The notes under the pieces are model-generated. The model was given only the letters and a program-made list of their open reading frames with translations, did not search any database and was not told the DNA's origin. A stretch of 64,000 nucleotides of DNA from Paenibacillus aurantius (GTDB lineage Bacteria; Bacillota; Bacilli; Paenibacillales; NBRC-103111), in contig NZ_CP130318.1 of the NCBI RefSeq assembly GCF_032268605.1, forward strand, positions 997,501 to 1,061,500. The letters run 5' to 3'. Each line of letters opens with the position of its first letter. Within the stretch, counting starts at the first letter, position 1. A program made the translations under genes and the position numbers. This document shows, piece by piece, positions 24,774 through 32,761 of this stretch.

Positions 24774-25154
24774 TTCTATCTTCTACACTCCCTGTTAGAT
24801 AATGGTTAATATAGCAAACTTGATAGATGGATGTGATAGACTCCATACCCAAATAGTACTAGCAAGGAGACATTATGTAAATAACCCGGCGGATTACATT
24901 TTCATGACAAACCGGGAGAGGGAATGGACAGGGGCAGGGCCCTGCCCGAAGAGTGCTCTGCTTTCGACAAAGCTTACCGGCTGCAAAATGTCGAAGTTCA
25001 ACAAGGGATCATTCGAGTCTATTTCCCAGGAAATGTGACCCGCCGTCGAATGAAGGGGCAGGCGACAGGTTTCTATGACGGAACATGGCCTATAAGCGGC
25101 AATGCAACTACCCCTTGCAAAAGCTGATAGGAAACCGGAGGAGGTTCAGGAGAA
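24774..25154. other. Intergenic region with only weak ORFs
   Basis: About 380 bp between two minus-strand genes. The best candidate is a 67-codon plus-strand frame at 24924-25127 (listed separately). No repeats, RNA or strong promoter were recognised. Confidence 0.4.
24924..25127 (+). CDS. Doubtful small ORF
   Basis: A 67-codon frame starting MDRGRALPEECSAFDKAYRL, with a middle part (VEVQQGIIRVYFPGNVTRR) that reads like a beta-hairpin domain. GGGAGAGGGA lies directly before the ATG. It is oriented against both neighbours. It could be a small real gene, a gene remnant, or chance. Confidence 0.28.
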   Translation: MDRGRALPEECSAFDKAYRLQNVEVQQGIIRVYFPGNVTRRRMKGQATGFYDGTWPISGNATTPCKS

Positions 25155-25195
25155 ATAAAAAAGCCAGGGGCCGGCACTTCGGCTTCCCCCGGCCA
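25155..25195 (-). terminator. Terminator of the uronate-dehydrogenase-like gene
   Basis: On the minus strand GCCGGGGG...CCCCTGGC forms a stem with one G-T wobble, followed by six T residues. Confidence 0.75.
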
Positions 25196-25260
25196 ACCTT
25201 CCTCGTTTCCATCAGGTCGAAGAAACAAGAGGAACGGTGCCGCACCAAGCAGGCTCTGTG

Positions 25261-26049
25261 CTACTTGGATTCCTTTTGCGTGTAGCCCCCGCCCTGGAAG
25301 GCCGTTTCATCCTGCTTGACCTCTTGACCTCTGGCTTCCGCTTCCTCGATAAGCTTCTCTCCGTCGTCCTGCGGCTTATACCCGATCAGCGATTCGAGAT
25401 AGCCGATGTCGTAATAGTTGTCGGAGTTTCGCGACGTCCCGTACAGCACGAGGAACTTGTCCTTAAGCTCGGCTTCCATGCAGCGCTCCGTCAGCTGGAC
25501 CATGTCCCGGTTCGAGATCCAGATGTGACCGGATCGCTCGGAATGAGGCCGATTGTCGGACGGGAAGTTTCCGATCCGGATGTTGACCGATTCCAGCCCG
25601 TGCTTGTCCGTATAGAAACGGCCGAGCAGCTCGATGTAGGCCTTGCTTACCCCGTAGAAGCTGTCGGGGCGGTAAGGAGACTCGGGGGTAATCGAGGTAC
25701 CGGTGGGGTAGAAGCCGGTCGCATGGTTGGAGCTCGCGAAGACGACCCGGCGCACGCCGTTGACCCGGGCGGCTTCATACATATAATACGCTCCGGTGAC
25801 ATTGATGGGCAGAACCTTGCCCAAGAAATCTTCTTCGTCCTTCGCCCAGGCAAAATGAAGGATTGTGTCGACGCCCCGGGTCAGCTCGACCCATTTGTCC
25901 TTATCCGTCACATCAAACGCTTGAATTCCCCGGGAGCGGTCCTCGTGAAGGTCGGCCGCCTTGATTTCGTAGCGTCCGGTCTTCTTCAAGCCTTCATACA
26001 AGCAGCTTCCAATCGTTCCTCCAGCCCCCGTTAGCAGAACCTTTCGCAT
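25261..26049 (-). CDS. NAD-dependent epimerase/dehydratase, uronate dehydrogenase-like
   Basis: A 262-residue short SDR. The nucleotide motif is TGAGGTIGS (7-15), the catalytic YxxxK is in FYGVSKAYIE, and the catalytic-Ser region VVFASSNHATGFYP closely resembles that of uronate dehydrogenases, which oxidise glucuronate or galacturonate to aldarate lactones with NAD. The length (about 260) also fits. A strong cre-like site lies 94 bp upstream, so catabolite repression is likely. The ATG follows GCGAGGTGATGAAGC. Substrate assignment is tentative. Confidence 0.8.
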   Translation of the reverse strand: MRKVLLTGAGGTIGSCLYEGLKKTGRYEIKAADLHEDRSRGIQAFDVTDKDKWVELTRGVDTILHFAWAKDEEDFLGKVLPINVTGAYYMYEAARVNGVRRVVFASSNHATGFYPTGTSITPESPYRPDSFYGVSKAYIELLGRFYTDKHGLESVNIRIGNFPSDNRPHSERSGHIWISNRDMVQLTERCMEAELKDKFLVLYGTSRNSDNYYDIGYLESLIGYKPQDDGEKLIEEAEARGQEVKQDETAFQGGGYTQKESK

Positions 26050-26142
26050 GCTTCATCACCTCGCAGGATAGTTATCTTTGTATTCTTACCCTTTTTTCTG
26101 GAAAGTGCCCGAACTTTTTGACAGACCGCAGTTCGACAGAAA

Positions 26143-26158
26143 GGGAAAACGCTTTCAA
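26143..26158 (-). promoter_or_regulatory. cre-like CcpA site
   Basis: Read on the minus strand, TTGAAAGCGTTTTCCC matches WTGAAARCGYTTTCAW at 14 of 16 positions. It sits in the divergent region between the uronate-dehydrogenase-like gene and fumC. Confidence 0.55.
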
Positions 26159-26198
26159 ATGTCGAAGAAGGGGACGAAGAAGCCGCATTCCCGTCGGT

Positions 26199-26227
26199 TT
26201 TAAAGGGATGGGGGAAACGGGTATAAT
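26199..26227 (+). promoter_or_regulatory. Putative fumC promoter
   Basis: TTTAAA (26199-26204), a 17-bp spacer, and a perfect TATAAT (26222-26227), followed by AAGGAGG before the start at 26249. Confidence 0.6.
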
Positions 26228-26248
26228 GGGGGGAAGGAGGCGAATAGC

Positions 26249-27637
26249 ATGGACTACCGTATGGAGAAAGATACACTGGGGGAGATTCGGGTTCCCGCCG
26301 ATAAATTATGGGGCGCCCAGACGCAGCGGAGCCTGGAGAATTTCAAGATCGGAACGGAGAAAATGCCGCTTGAGGTGATCCGGGCGTTCGCCGTTCTAAA
26401 GAAGGCGGCCGCCCAGGCCAACCTCAAGCTGGGCAAGTTGGACCGGGAGAGGGCCGAGGCCATCTCGTCGGCCGCCGATGAGGTCCGGGACGGACAGTGG
26501 GACGAGCACTTCCCTCTTGTCGTCTGGCAGACGGGGAGCGGCACCCAATCCAACATGAACGTTAATGAAGTGATCGCCCGCCGGGCAAATCAGCTGCTGG
26601 AGGAGAAGGGGAGTACGGAGCGGGTTCATCCCAATGATGATGTGAACCGTTCCCAAAGCTCCAACGATACGTTCCCGACGGCTCTTCATATCGCCGCCGT
26701 GACGGCTGTCGAAACGCGGCTTCTGCCGGCGCTTGAAGAGCTGAGGGCCACATTTGCCGATAAAATGGAAGCCTTCCGGGACATTGTCAAAATCGGCCGG
26801 ACTCACCTTCAGGATGCGACTCCTCTTACGCTCGGGCAGGAAATCAGCGGATGGCATCATATGCTCGTGAAGACCTCGGAGATGATCCGAACGAGTACAG
26901 ATACGATGAGAGAGCTCGCTATCGGAGGGACGGCCGTCGGCACGGGATTGAACGCCCACCCGCGGTTCGGGGAAACCGCTGCGGAAGAGATCAGCCGGAT
27001 CACCGGGACCCGGTTCGTGTCTTCTCCGAACAAGTTTCACTCGCTGACGAGCCATGATGAGGCGGTATTCGCACATGGGGCGCTTAAAGCGCTCGCCGCG
27101 GATCTGATGAAGATTGCCAATGATGTGCGCTGGCTGGCGAGCGGTCCCCGGTGCGGCATAGGGGAGATTACCATTCCGGCGAACGAGCCGGGAAGCTCCA
27201 TCATGCCGGGCAAGGTCAACCCGACCCAGAGCGAGGCGATGACGATGGTGGCGTGCCAGGTGATGGGCAACGACGCGGCGGTCGGCTTTGCGGCGAGCCA
27301 GGGAAATTTTGAACTCAATGTCTTCAAGCCGGTGATCATTTACAATTTTCTACAGTCCGTCCGGCTGCTCGCGGATGCGATGGTTTCCTTCCGCGACAAC
27401 TGCGCGGTCGGCATCGAACCGGACCGGGCGGTCATCGACCGCTATTTGCGGGATTCCTTGATGCTCGTGACCGCCCTTAACCCGCATATCGGCTATGAGA
27501 AGGCCGCAGCCATCGCAAAGCTCGGGCATAAAGAAGGCCTTTCGCTTAAGGAAGCGGCAGTCCGCAGCGGATATGTGACGGCGGAGCAGTTCGACTCCTT
27601 CGTCCGGCCGGAAGAGATGATTCATCCGAAGGAATAA
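26249..27637 (+). CDS. fumC: Class II fumarate hydratase
   Basis: A 462-residue member of the aspartase/fumarase superfamily. The signature [13 protein letters not shown] carries the catalytic Ser loop, and other fumarase motifs are [14 protein letters not shown] and [12 protein letters not shown]. It interconverts fumarate and malate in the TCA cycle without an iron-sulfur cluster. AAGGAGG precedes the ATG. It is monocistronic, with a hairpin after it. Confidence 0.96.
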   Translation: MDYRMEKDTLGEIRVPADKLWGAQTQRSLENFKIGTEKMPLEVIRAFAVLKKAAAQANLKLGKLDRERAEAISSAADEVRDGQWDEHFPLVVWQTGSGTQSNMNVNEVIARRANQLLEEKGSTERVHPNDDVNRSQSSNDTFPTALHIAAVTAVETRLLPALEELRATFADKMEAFRDIVKIGRTHLQDATPLTLGQEISGWHHMLVKTSEMIRTSTDTMRELAIGGTAVGTGLNAHPRFGETAAEEISRITGTRFVSSPNKFHSLTSHDEAVFAHGALKALAADLMKIANDVRWLASGPRCGIGEITIPANEPGSSIMPGKVNPTQSEAMTMVACQVMGNDAAVGFAASQGNFELNVFKPVIIYNFLQSVRLLADAMVSFRDNCAVGIEPDRAVIDRYLRDSLMLVTALNPHIGYEKAAAIAKLGHKEGLSLKEAAVRSGYVTAEQFDSFVRPEEMIHPKE

Positions 27638-27690
27638 GGGATATTTCGGATCCCGCTGTCTTGGAGGGTATAGGAGAGCCATAGTTTTTA

Positions 27691-27776
27691 TATAATGGTA
27701 TATAGTAGGGTTCGATTCCGATCCTGCCGGCTGTCCCGGCGGCACAAGAGCCGCAGCGGAGCAGCCGGCAGGTACC
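27691..27776 (+). other. TATAAT followed by a strong hairpin: terminator or small RNA
   Basis: A TATAAT hexamer (27691-27696, poor -35) is followed by CCTGCCGGCTG (27723-27733) pairing perfectly with CAGCCGGCAGG (27762-27772), with an inner CGGC/GCCG stem and CCCTTTT after it. It may only be the fumC terminator or a short independent transcript. Confidence 0.4.
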
Positions 27777-27816
27777 CTTTTAACTTAACCGGCCGCCGTT
27801 CCTCTTAAGAAAGGCA

Positions 27817-27913
27817 CTAGTGTCTTATCCGGTAACTTTGTTGGCGAGAAAGCCTCTGTAGGCGCACAAAAATCAATAGGAAAGCAGAACTTCATTTGCG
27901 GATAAGACACTAG
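27817..27913 (+). repeat. MITE-like repeat, copy A (complete)
   Basis: A 97-bp element with perfect 15-bp terminal inverted repeats, CTAGTGTCTTATCCG (27817-27831) and CGGATAAGACACTAG (27899-27913). The interior, GTAACTTTGTTGGCG and CAATAGGAA, is shared with the copy at 55704. It lies 23 bp before the first DndB-like gene. Confidence 0.85.
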
Positions 27914-27936
27914 AATATAAGAAAGCGAGGAAAGTT

Positions 27937-29079
27937 ATGGATACCATTTCTTCCCTGTCGGAATTGATGGGGGAACGCAAGTCCGGGTCCTATGTGGAAA
28001 TTCCGGGTAGGCTTGCGAGTACCTTCGGTCAGCAGACGCTGTCCACTACGCTGCCTGTCAGCAAGCTCCTGTCCATCTATGAGGTGGACCTGGAGGTGCA
28101 GAGGAGCCTGATTCCGGCTAATCTCTCCAAGCTGATGGACTATATTAAACTTTATTTGGAAGGCCGCCAGGCCATCTATTTCCCGGGCATTATTTTGTCG
28201 TCCCGGGGGGCGGGCCGCTATGACGCCGAGGATGGCGTCTACCTAATGCAGCCGATCGAGAAGGCCTATGTGGTCGACGGCCAGCACCGGCTGGCCGCCT
28301 TCCAGCGCCTGATGGAGACACTTCAGAGCGCCATGGCCCGGGCGAAGGACCGCCGGGAGTACGACCGGATCGAAGAGATCACGGAGCAGCTCAGCCGGCT
28401 GTATGATTTCCCGATGTCAGTTATGTTCTATCTGGACATTTCCGCCCGGCAGGAACGCCAGCTCTTCTCCGACATCAACAAGCTTCCCCGCAAAATCGGA
28501 GGCAACCTTGCCGTGCTGCGCGACCAGCGCCGGTTCTATCATGTGCTGGCGACGAGGCTGGCCGAGCATGACCCTACGCTCCGGGAGCTTGGCGTCGATA
28601 CGTTCTCGGAGAGAGGGAAGAGTCCCGAGTATCTCTTCTCCTATCATCTGCTGATCGAGATTCTGGCGGCGTTCTTCGAAGGCCGGATGAAATCGGCGGC
28701 CCGCAACAACGGCTATCAATTCACGCAGCAGGACGAGGAGGAGCATCTGCGCAATGCGTCCCTCTATTTCTCCAAGCTGCTCGAATACTTGCCGGAGCCG
28801 AGTCCCGGGGAAGTGAGCTGGTCGGAGAACGTGCAGCTCGCCCTCGCTCTGTTCTTCCACGAGCAGTCGGTGAAGACGGCCAAGTTCAACCGTTATTCCC
28901 TGCAGCATGCGATGAAGATTCTTCCGTATATCAAGTGGGATGACATTTACACGGGAGACGAAAGAGCCCGGCTTCCGCGCCGCTCGCGGATCATGAAGGC
29001 TTACCAGTTCATTAAAGAATTTTACGAGCAGAATCATTTGTTCTTGATTCGTGAAGGGGAACAGGAGGAGATCGGCTGA
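27937..29079 (+). CDS. DGQHR-domain (DndB-like) protein 1
   Basis: A 380-residue protein with the DGQHR motif at 114-118 (AYVVDGQHRLAAF) and, after a charged helical segment, ARQERQLFSDINKLPRKIG, the FxDIN element found in DndB and related ParB/Srx-like folds. DndB represses and tunes DNA phosphorothioation genes in Dnd systems. Here no dndA, C, D, E or restriction genes are present, so the role is open. The ATG is preceded by GCGAGGAAAG. Its TGA overlaps the next start by one base (TGATG), so the pair is coupled. Confidence 0.85.
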   Translation: MDTISSLSELMGERKSGSYVEIPGRLASTFGQQTLSTTLPVSKLLSIYEVDLEVQRSLIPANLSKLMDYIKLYLEGRQAIYFPGIILSSRGAGRYDAEDGVYLMQPIEKAYVVDGQHRLAAFQRLMETLQSAMARAKDRREYDRIEEITEQLSRLYDFPMSVMFYLDISARQERQLFSDINKLPRKIGGNLAVLRDQRRFYHVLATRLAEHDPTLRELGVDTFSERGKSPEYLFSYHLLIEILAAFFEGRMKSAARNNGYQFTQQDEEEHLRNASLYFSKLLEYLPEPSPGEVSWSENVQLALALFFHEQSVKTAKFNRYSLQHAMKILPYIKWDDIYTGDERARLPRRSRIMKAYQFIKEFYEQNHLFLIREGEQEEIG

Positions 29080-30254
29080 TGGACGGCTTGGCATTGCCTA
29101 TGAGCATCTATCCCTTCTGCGAGAAGTTCGGCCTGGCCACGCTTTCGCTGAAGGTTTCGGATTTGTTGAATTACACGATGATCGACCCGATGGTCCAGCG
29201 CAAGCTGAGCGCGGGCCAGCGCCGGAAGATCGGGAATTACCTTCAGGAGCGGGAGCTCGACCACGTCTTCTTCGGCCCGGTCACCCTGTCCCTTCGGGAT
29301 GTGAACCAGCTCGCCAAGGAGGACGAGAGGCTGTTTCTCCGCCACGGCTCCAAGCTGAGCATTCTCGACGGCCAGCACCGGATTCTGGCGCTCGGGCACG
29401 TAAACGAGCAGATGCAGAAGGAAGTGCGCAAGTACGAGAAGAAGGTTTCGGCCCTTAAAGTTAAACAGCGTAAAAAACCCGAAGACACCGAAATTGCCGC
29501 TGAGCTTGAGCAGATGACGGGTCTGGTGGAGCAGATGGAGGCAAGACGCCTCGACCTGCTCGAAACGGAGCTGTCCGCCCAAGTCTACATCGGCTTCAGC
29601 GAAGAGCAGGAGCAGCAGCTGTTCGGGGACATCAACTCCAAGGTGCAGCTCGTCAGCAAGGAGCTCGGTCACTCCTTCGATTCGACGGATCCGCTGAATG
29701 TGGTGCTGCAGCAAGTGGTGGACCACAATGTATTCCTGCGGGTAGCCGGTGTCGAGAAGCGCAGCAACCTGACCTCCTTCAACAAGAACTTCACGTCTTA
29801 CAGCTGGCTGTATTCGACGGCCTGCATGCTTTTTTCCGGCCGGATGCAGCCATCCTACGAATTGGCCCGCAAAATCCGCAGGGACCTGTCGGCGCATGTG
29901 GAGATGCTGCACCAATTCTTCAACACCGTCATTCCGTACATGCCGGAGCAGCCGGGACTTCCGCAGTTCACGAGCTCGAGCCGGGTGATGCAGGAAAGCC
30001 TGGCGCTGTATGCACACGGCTTCCTGTTCGACGGCGACAAATACAAGGAAGGCTGGACCAACAGCCTGCTCATGCTGGACGGGTTCGACTGGACACAGGA
30101 GAACGAAGAGATGGTCGAAGCCTTCGGGGTGATGGACAACGGAAAGCTGAACCTGATCCACGAGAAGTCGCTGCGCAAGCATGCGAAGCTGGTGGAGCTG
30201 TTCGAGAAGCGGCTGGCGGAGCAGGCCGACGAGGATGCCGCCGCCCATGCGTGA
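29079..30254 (+). CDS. DGQHR-domain (DndB-like) protein 2
   Basis: A 391-residue paralogue of the upstream gene. The motif LDGQHRILALG is at 96-106 and QLFGDINSKVQLVSKELGHS is the second conserved element, in a form closer to canonical DndB. Between them lies a highly charged coiled-coil-like insertion of about 55 residues (VRKYEKKVSALKVKQRKK). Coupled to the first gene and followed by a terminator, so the two probably form a complete two-gene unit, perhaps a heteromer. Function unknown beyond the family. Confidence 0.85.
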   Translation: MDGLALPMSIYPFCEKFGLATLSLKVSDLLNYTMIDPMVQRKLSAGQRRKIGNYLQERELDHVFFGPVTLSLRDVNQLAKEDERLFLRHGSKLSILDGQHRILALGHVNEQMQKEVRKYEKKVSALKVKQRKKPEDTEIAAELEQMTGLVEQMEARRLDLLETELSAQVYIGFSEEQEQQLFGDINSKVQLVSKELGHSFDSTDPLNVVLQQVVDHNVFLRVAGVEKRSNLTSFNKNFTSYSWLYSTACMLFSGRMQPSYELARKIRRDLSAHVEMLHQFFNTVIPYMPEQPGLPQFTSSSRVMQESLALYAHGFLFDGDKYKEGWTNSLLMLDGFDWTQENEEMVEAFGVMDNGKLNLIHEKSLRKHAKLVELFEKRLAEQADEDAAAHA

Positions 30255-30292
30255 CCTAGGCAGTTAGAAAGTCCTCCTCGCTATAGAAGAGA

Positions 30293-30319
30293 AGTCCCGA
30301 ATTCTGTTCGGGGCTTTTT
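30293..30319 (+). terminator. Terminator of the DndB-like pair
   Basis: CCCGAA (30296-30301) pairs with TTCGGG (30307-30312), extended by AAGT/GGCTT, then TTTTT. Confidence 0.82.
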
Positions 30320-30521
30320 GGCGTGCGGTCGTATCCCGAAGCACGCCATGGCTGGACCCGCCAGGGTGTTTCTCAACGATGCCCGGGCACGTAGGAAGGT
30401 TTTGTTAATGGAGCCTCCGCTAACTTGAACAAAATCCTCCCAGTAAACATCACATTTGCCACATCGTCTGCCGCCCGATAAGCCTGTAAGCTAATCTTGA
30501 CTCCTATAGGACAGTAAAAGG
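30320..30521 (+). promoter_or_regulatory. Upstream region of the sugar cluster
   Basis: Contains a spaced inverted repeat, GGTTTTGTT and AACAAAATCC, near 30397-30441, with 20-odd bases between the arms. It could be an operator or attenuator-like hairpin for the genes that follow. No convincing sigma-A promoter could be placed. Confidence 0.35.
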
Positions 30522-31718
30522 ATGAAGCGGGGGGAGCCGATGGGAACGCCATTTACCATACGGGCACGCCATTATCGTACGAACGAAGCGGTGGAGGTCA
30601 CCGTTCAGAAAGGAAAAATTGCGCGCATGCAGGCGTGCGATCCGCAAGCGGAAGGAAGCGGGCCAAGCGATCGGGAGCCGCTCCCTTTCCTTGCTCCCGG
30701 CTTAGTCGATTTGCAAATTAACGGCTACAGGGGCCTTGATTTCAATGAGTTTCCGATGGATCCGCAGCGCGTCATGGCCGCAACGGAGGCGCTTTGGAAG
30801 GAAGGGGTCACCACGTATTATCCGACGGTGACGACGAACGCCGATGAGCGGATCGAAACGGCCATGAGCACGATCGCCGAGGCGTGTGAGGCGTACCGCG
30901 AGTGCGCCCGCTGCATTGCCGGCATCCATCTGGAAGGACCGTTCCTTTCGCCGGAGGACGGTGCGCGAGGCGCCCACTCGCTTGCCTTCACGAAAGCGCC
31001 GGACTGGGAGCAGTTCCAGCGCTGGCAGGAGGCGGCGAACGGTCGAATCCGCCTTCTTACGCTTTCCCCCGAATGGCCGGACGCCGCGTCGTTCATCGCG
31101 CGCTGCACCGCAAGCGGGGTCAAGGTGTCCATCGGCCACACGGCGGCGGCGCCCGAGCAAATTCGCGAGGCGGTGCTGGCCGGAGCGACGATGTCGACTC
31201 ATTTTGGCAACGGCGCCCATCTGACTCTGCCGCGGCATCCGAATTATTTGTGGGAACAGCTGGCAAACGACGCCTTGTGGACCTGCTTGATTGCGGACGG
31301 CTTTCATATTCCGGATTCATTCATCAAGGTCGTCATGAAGACCAAGGGGCATCAAGCGATGCTCGTCAGCGACGCCGTTCATCTGAGCGGGCTGGCTCCG
31401 GGTCCTTACCATTCCCATGGGCGGATTCACGTCGTCAAGACGGAGGAAGGCCGGATTCATCTGCGCGACAATCCGGAGCTGCTTGCAGGCTCGGGGCAGA
31501 TGCTGCCGTGGGGAATCGAACACCTCGTCAACAACGGGCTGGCGGGTTTGCCCGAAGCGTGGGACATGGCCTCCATCCGGCCGTCGCTCTTCATGGATTT
31601 GCCGACGAAAACCGGCTTGGACGTCGGAGCCCCGGCCGATTTCGTCCTCTTCGATTGGGACCGTACCCGGATTCGCCTACTCGACACGTATAAAGACGGG
31701 AGGAGAATGCCTTTATGA
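30522..31718 (+). CDS. NagA-like N-acetylhexosamine-6-phosphate deacetylase (QxN metal-site type)
   Basis: A 398-residue amidohydrolase. Where nagA at 17595 has HxH, this one has QIN (Gln65, Asn67 in LVDLQINGYRG), the arrangement of the mononuclear E. coli NagA. Other ligands are present: Glu138 (HLEGPF), His206 (SIGHTAAA), His227 (STHFGNGA) and Asp284 (LVSDAVHL). It should deacetylate GlcNAc-6-P or GalNAc-6-P. It overlaps the next oxidoreductase by four bases. An in-frame ATG at 30540 is an alternative start. Confidence 0.87.
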   Translation: MKRGEPMGTPFTIRARHYRTNEAVEVTVQKGKIARMQACDPQAEGSGPSDREPLPFLAPGLVDLQINGYRGLDFNEFPMDPQRVMAATEALWKEGVTTYYPTVTTNADERIETAMSTIAEACEAYRECARCIAGIHLEGPFLSPEDGARGAHSLAFTKAPDWEQFQRWQEAANGRIRLLTLSPEWPDAASFIARCTASGVKVSIGHTAAAPEQIREAVLAGATMSTHFGNGAHLTLPRHPNYLWEQLANDALWTCLIADGFHIPDSFIKVVMKTKGHQAMLVSDAVHLSGLAPGPYHSHGRIHVVKTEEGRIHLRDNPELLAGSGQMLPWGIEHLVNNGLAGLPEAWDMASIRPSLFMDLPTKTGLDVGAPADFVLFDWDRTRIRLLDTYKDGRRMPL

Positions 31719-32734
31719 CCGGGTTCGGATTGATCGGATGCGGCGCCATTGCCGATGTTCATCTGAAAGCGATGGCGGACACGGACGGTGCGCGCATTGT
31801 CGAGGTAGCGAGCCGGGACAGGAGCAAAGCGCAGCAAACCGGCGAACGCTTCGGCTGCTCCTGGACGACGGATTATACGCAGCTGCTGAAGAGGCCCGAC
31901 ATCGATGTAGTCTGCGTCTGCACCTCGAGCGGAAGCCACGGCTCCATCGGCAGGGACGTGCTTAAGGCCGGCAAGCACCTGATCGTCGAGAAGCCGATCG
32001 CCATGACAGCAGCCGAAGCTTCGGCCATGATCGAGCTGGCGAGGCAGAGCGGACTCGTTCTCTCCGTCATCTCCCAATCGCGGTTTAACGAGCATCATCG
32101 GCTGGTGAAGCAAGTGCTGGAGGAGGGAAGACTCGGAAAGCTGCTGCTGCTCGAAATCTCCCGTCCGTATTACCGCGATCAGTCCTACTACGATTCTGCG
32201 GACTGGCGGGGGACGCTGGCGGAGGACGGCGGGGCGCTTATGAACCAGGGCATTCACTCGATCGACCTCCTGCTGTGGATGGCCGGCAAGGTGAGCAGCG
32301 TCATTGGCCGAGTCGCGACGCAGACGCACCGGATGGAAGCGGAGGACATTGGGCTGGCCCTGCTCACTTTTCAGAGCGGCGCCTTTGCGTCGGTCATGTG
32401 CTCCACGAGCATGGTGCCGGGGTACGACCCCACCTTCCACCTTTATGGGGAACAAGGATCAATCAAGATCGAAGGCACGCGGATCGTCCACTGGTCGGTG
32501 CCGGGCGTGCCGCTGCCGGACCTGGACCATTTAAGCGAAGCCGGCAGCAGCGCGTCGAACCCCAGAAACGTATCCCACACGTATCACAAGCAGCAGATTA
32601 TGGATGTGATCGGGGCGATCCGCGAAGGGCGGCCCCCGGCCGTCACCGGGGAGGACGGAAGAGACGCCGTCCGGCTTATCGAGCTTATCTATGCGTCGTC
32701 CGCCAGCGAGGGCAAAGCGATGGGCTGGGAATAA
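31715..32734 (+). CDS. Gfo/Idh/MocA-family oxidoreductase
   Basis: A 339-residue protein with GLIGCGAIADVH at 5-16, EKPIAMT near residue 92, and GGALMNQGIHSIDLLLWM in the C-terminal domain, where the His is the usual catalytic or proton-relay residue. Coupled to the NagA-like gene by an ATGA overlap, which suggests an acetamido-sugar or its glycoside as substrate. NAD or NADP preference cannot be read. Confidence 0.9.
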   Translation: MTGFGLIGCGAIADVHLKAMADTDGARIVEVASRDRSKAQQTGERFGCSWTTDYTQLLKRPDIDVVCVCTSSGSHGSIGRDVLKAGKHLIVEKPIAMTAAEASAMIELARQSGLVLSVISQSRFNEHHRLVKQVLEEGRLGKLLLLEISRPYYRDQSYYDSADWRGTLAEDGGALMNQGIHSIDLLLWMAGKVSSVIGRVATQTHRMEAEDIGLALLTFQSGAFASVMCSTSMVPGYDPTFHLYGEQGSIKIEGTRIVHWSVPGVPLPDLDHLSEAGSSASNPRNVSHTYHKQQIMDVIGAIREGRPPAVTGEDGRDAVRLIELIYASSASEGKAMGWE

Positions 32735-32761
32735 TTCGGCTTACCAAAGGAGCGAACCATT

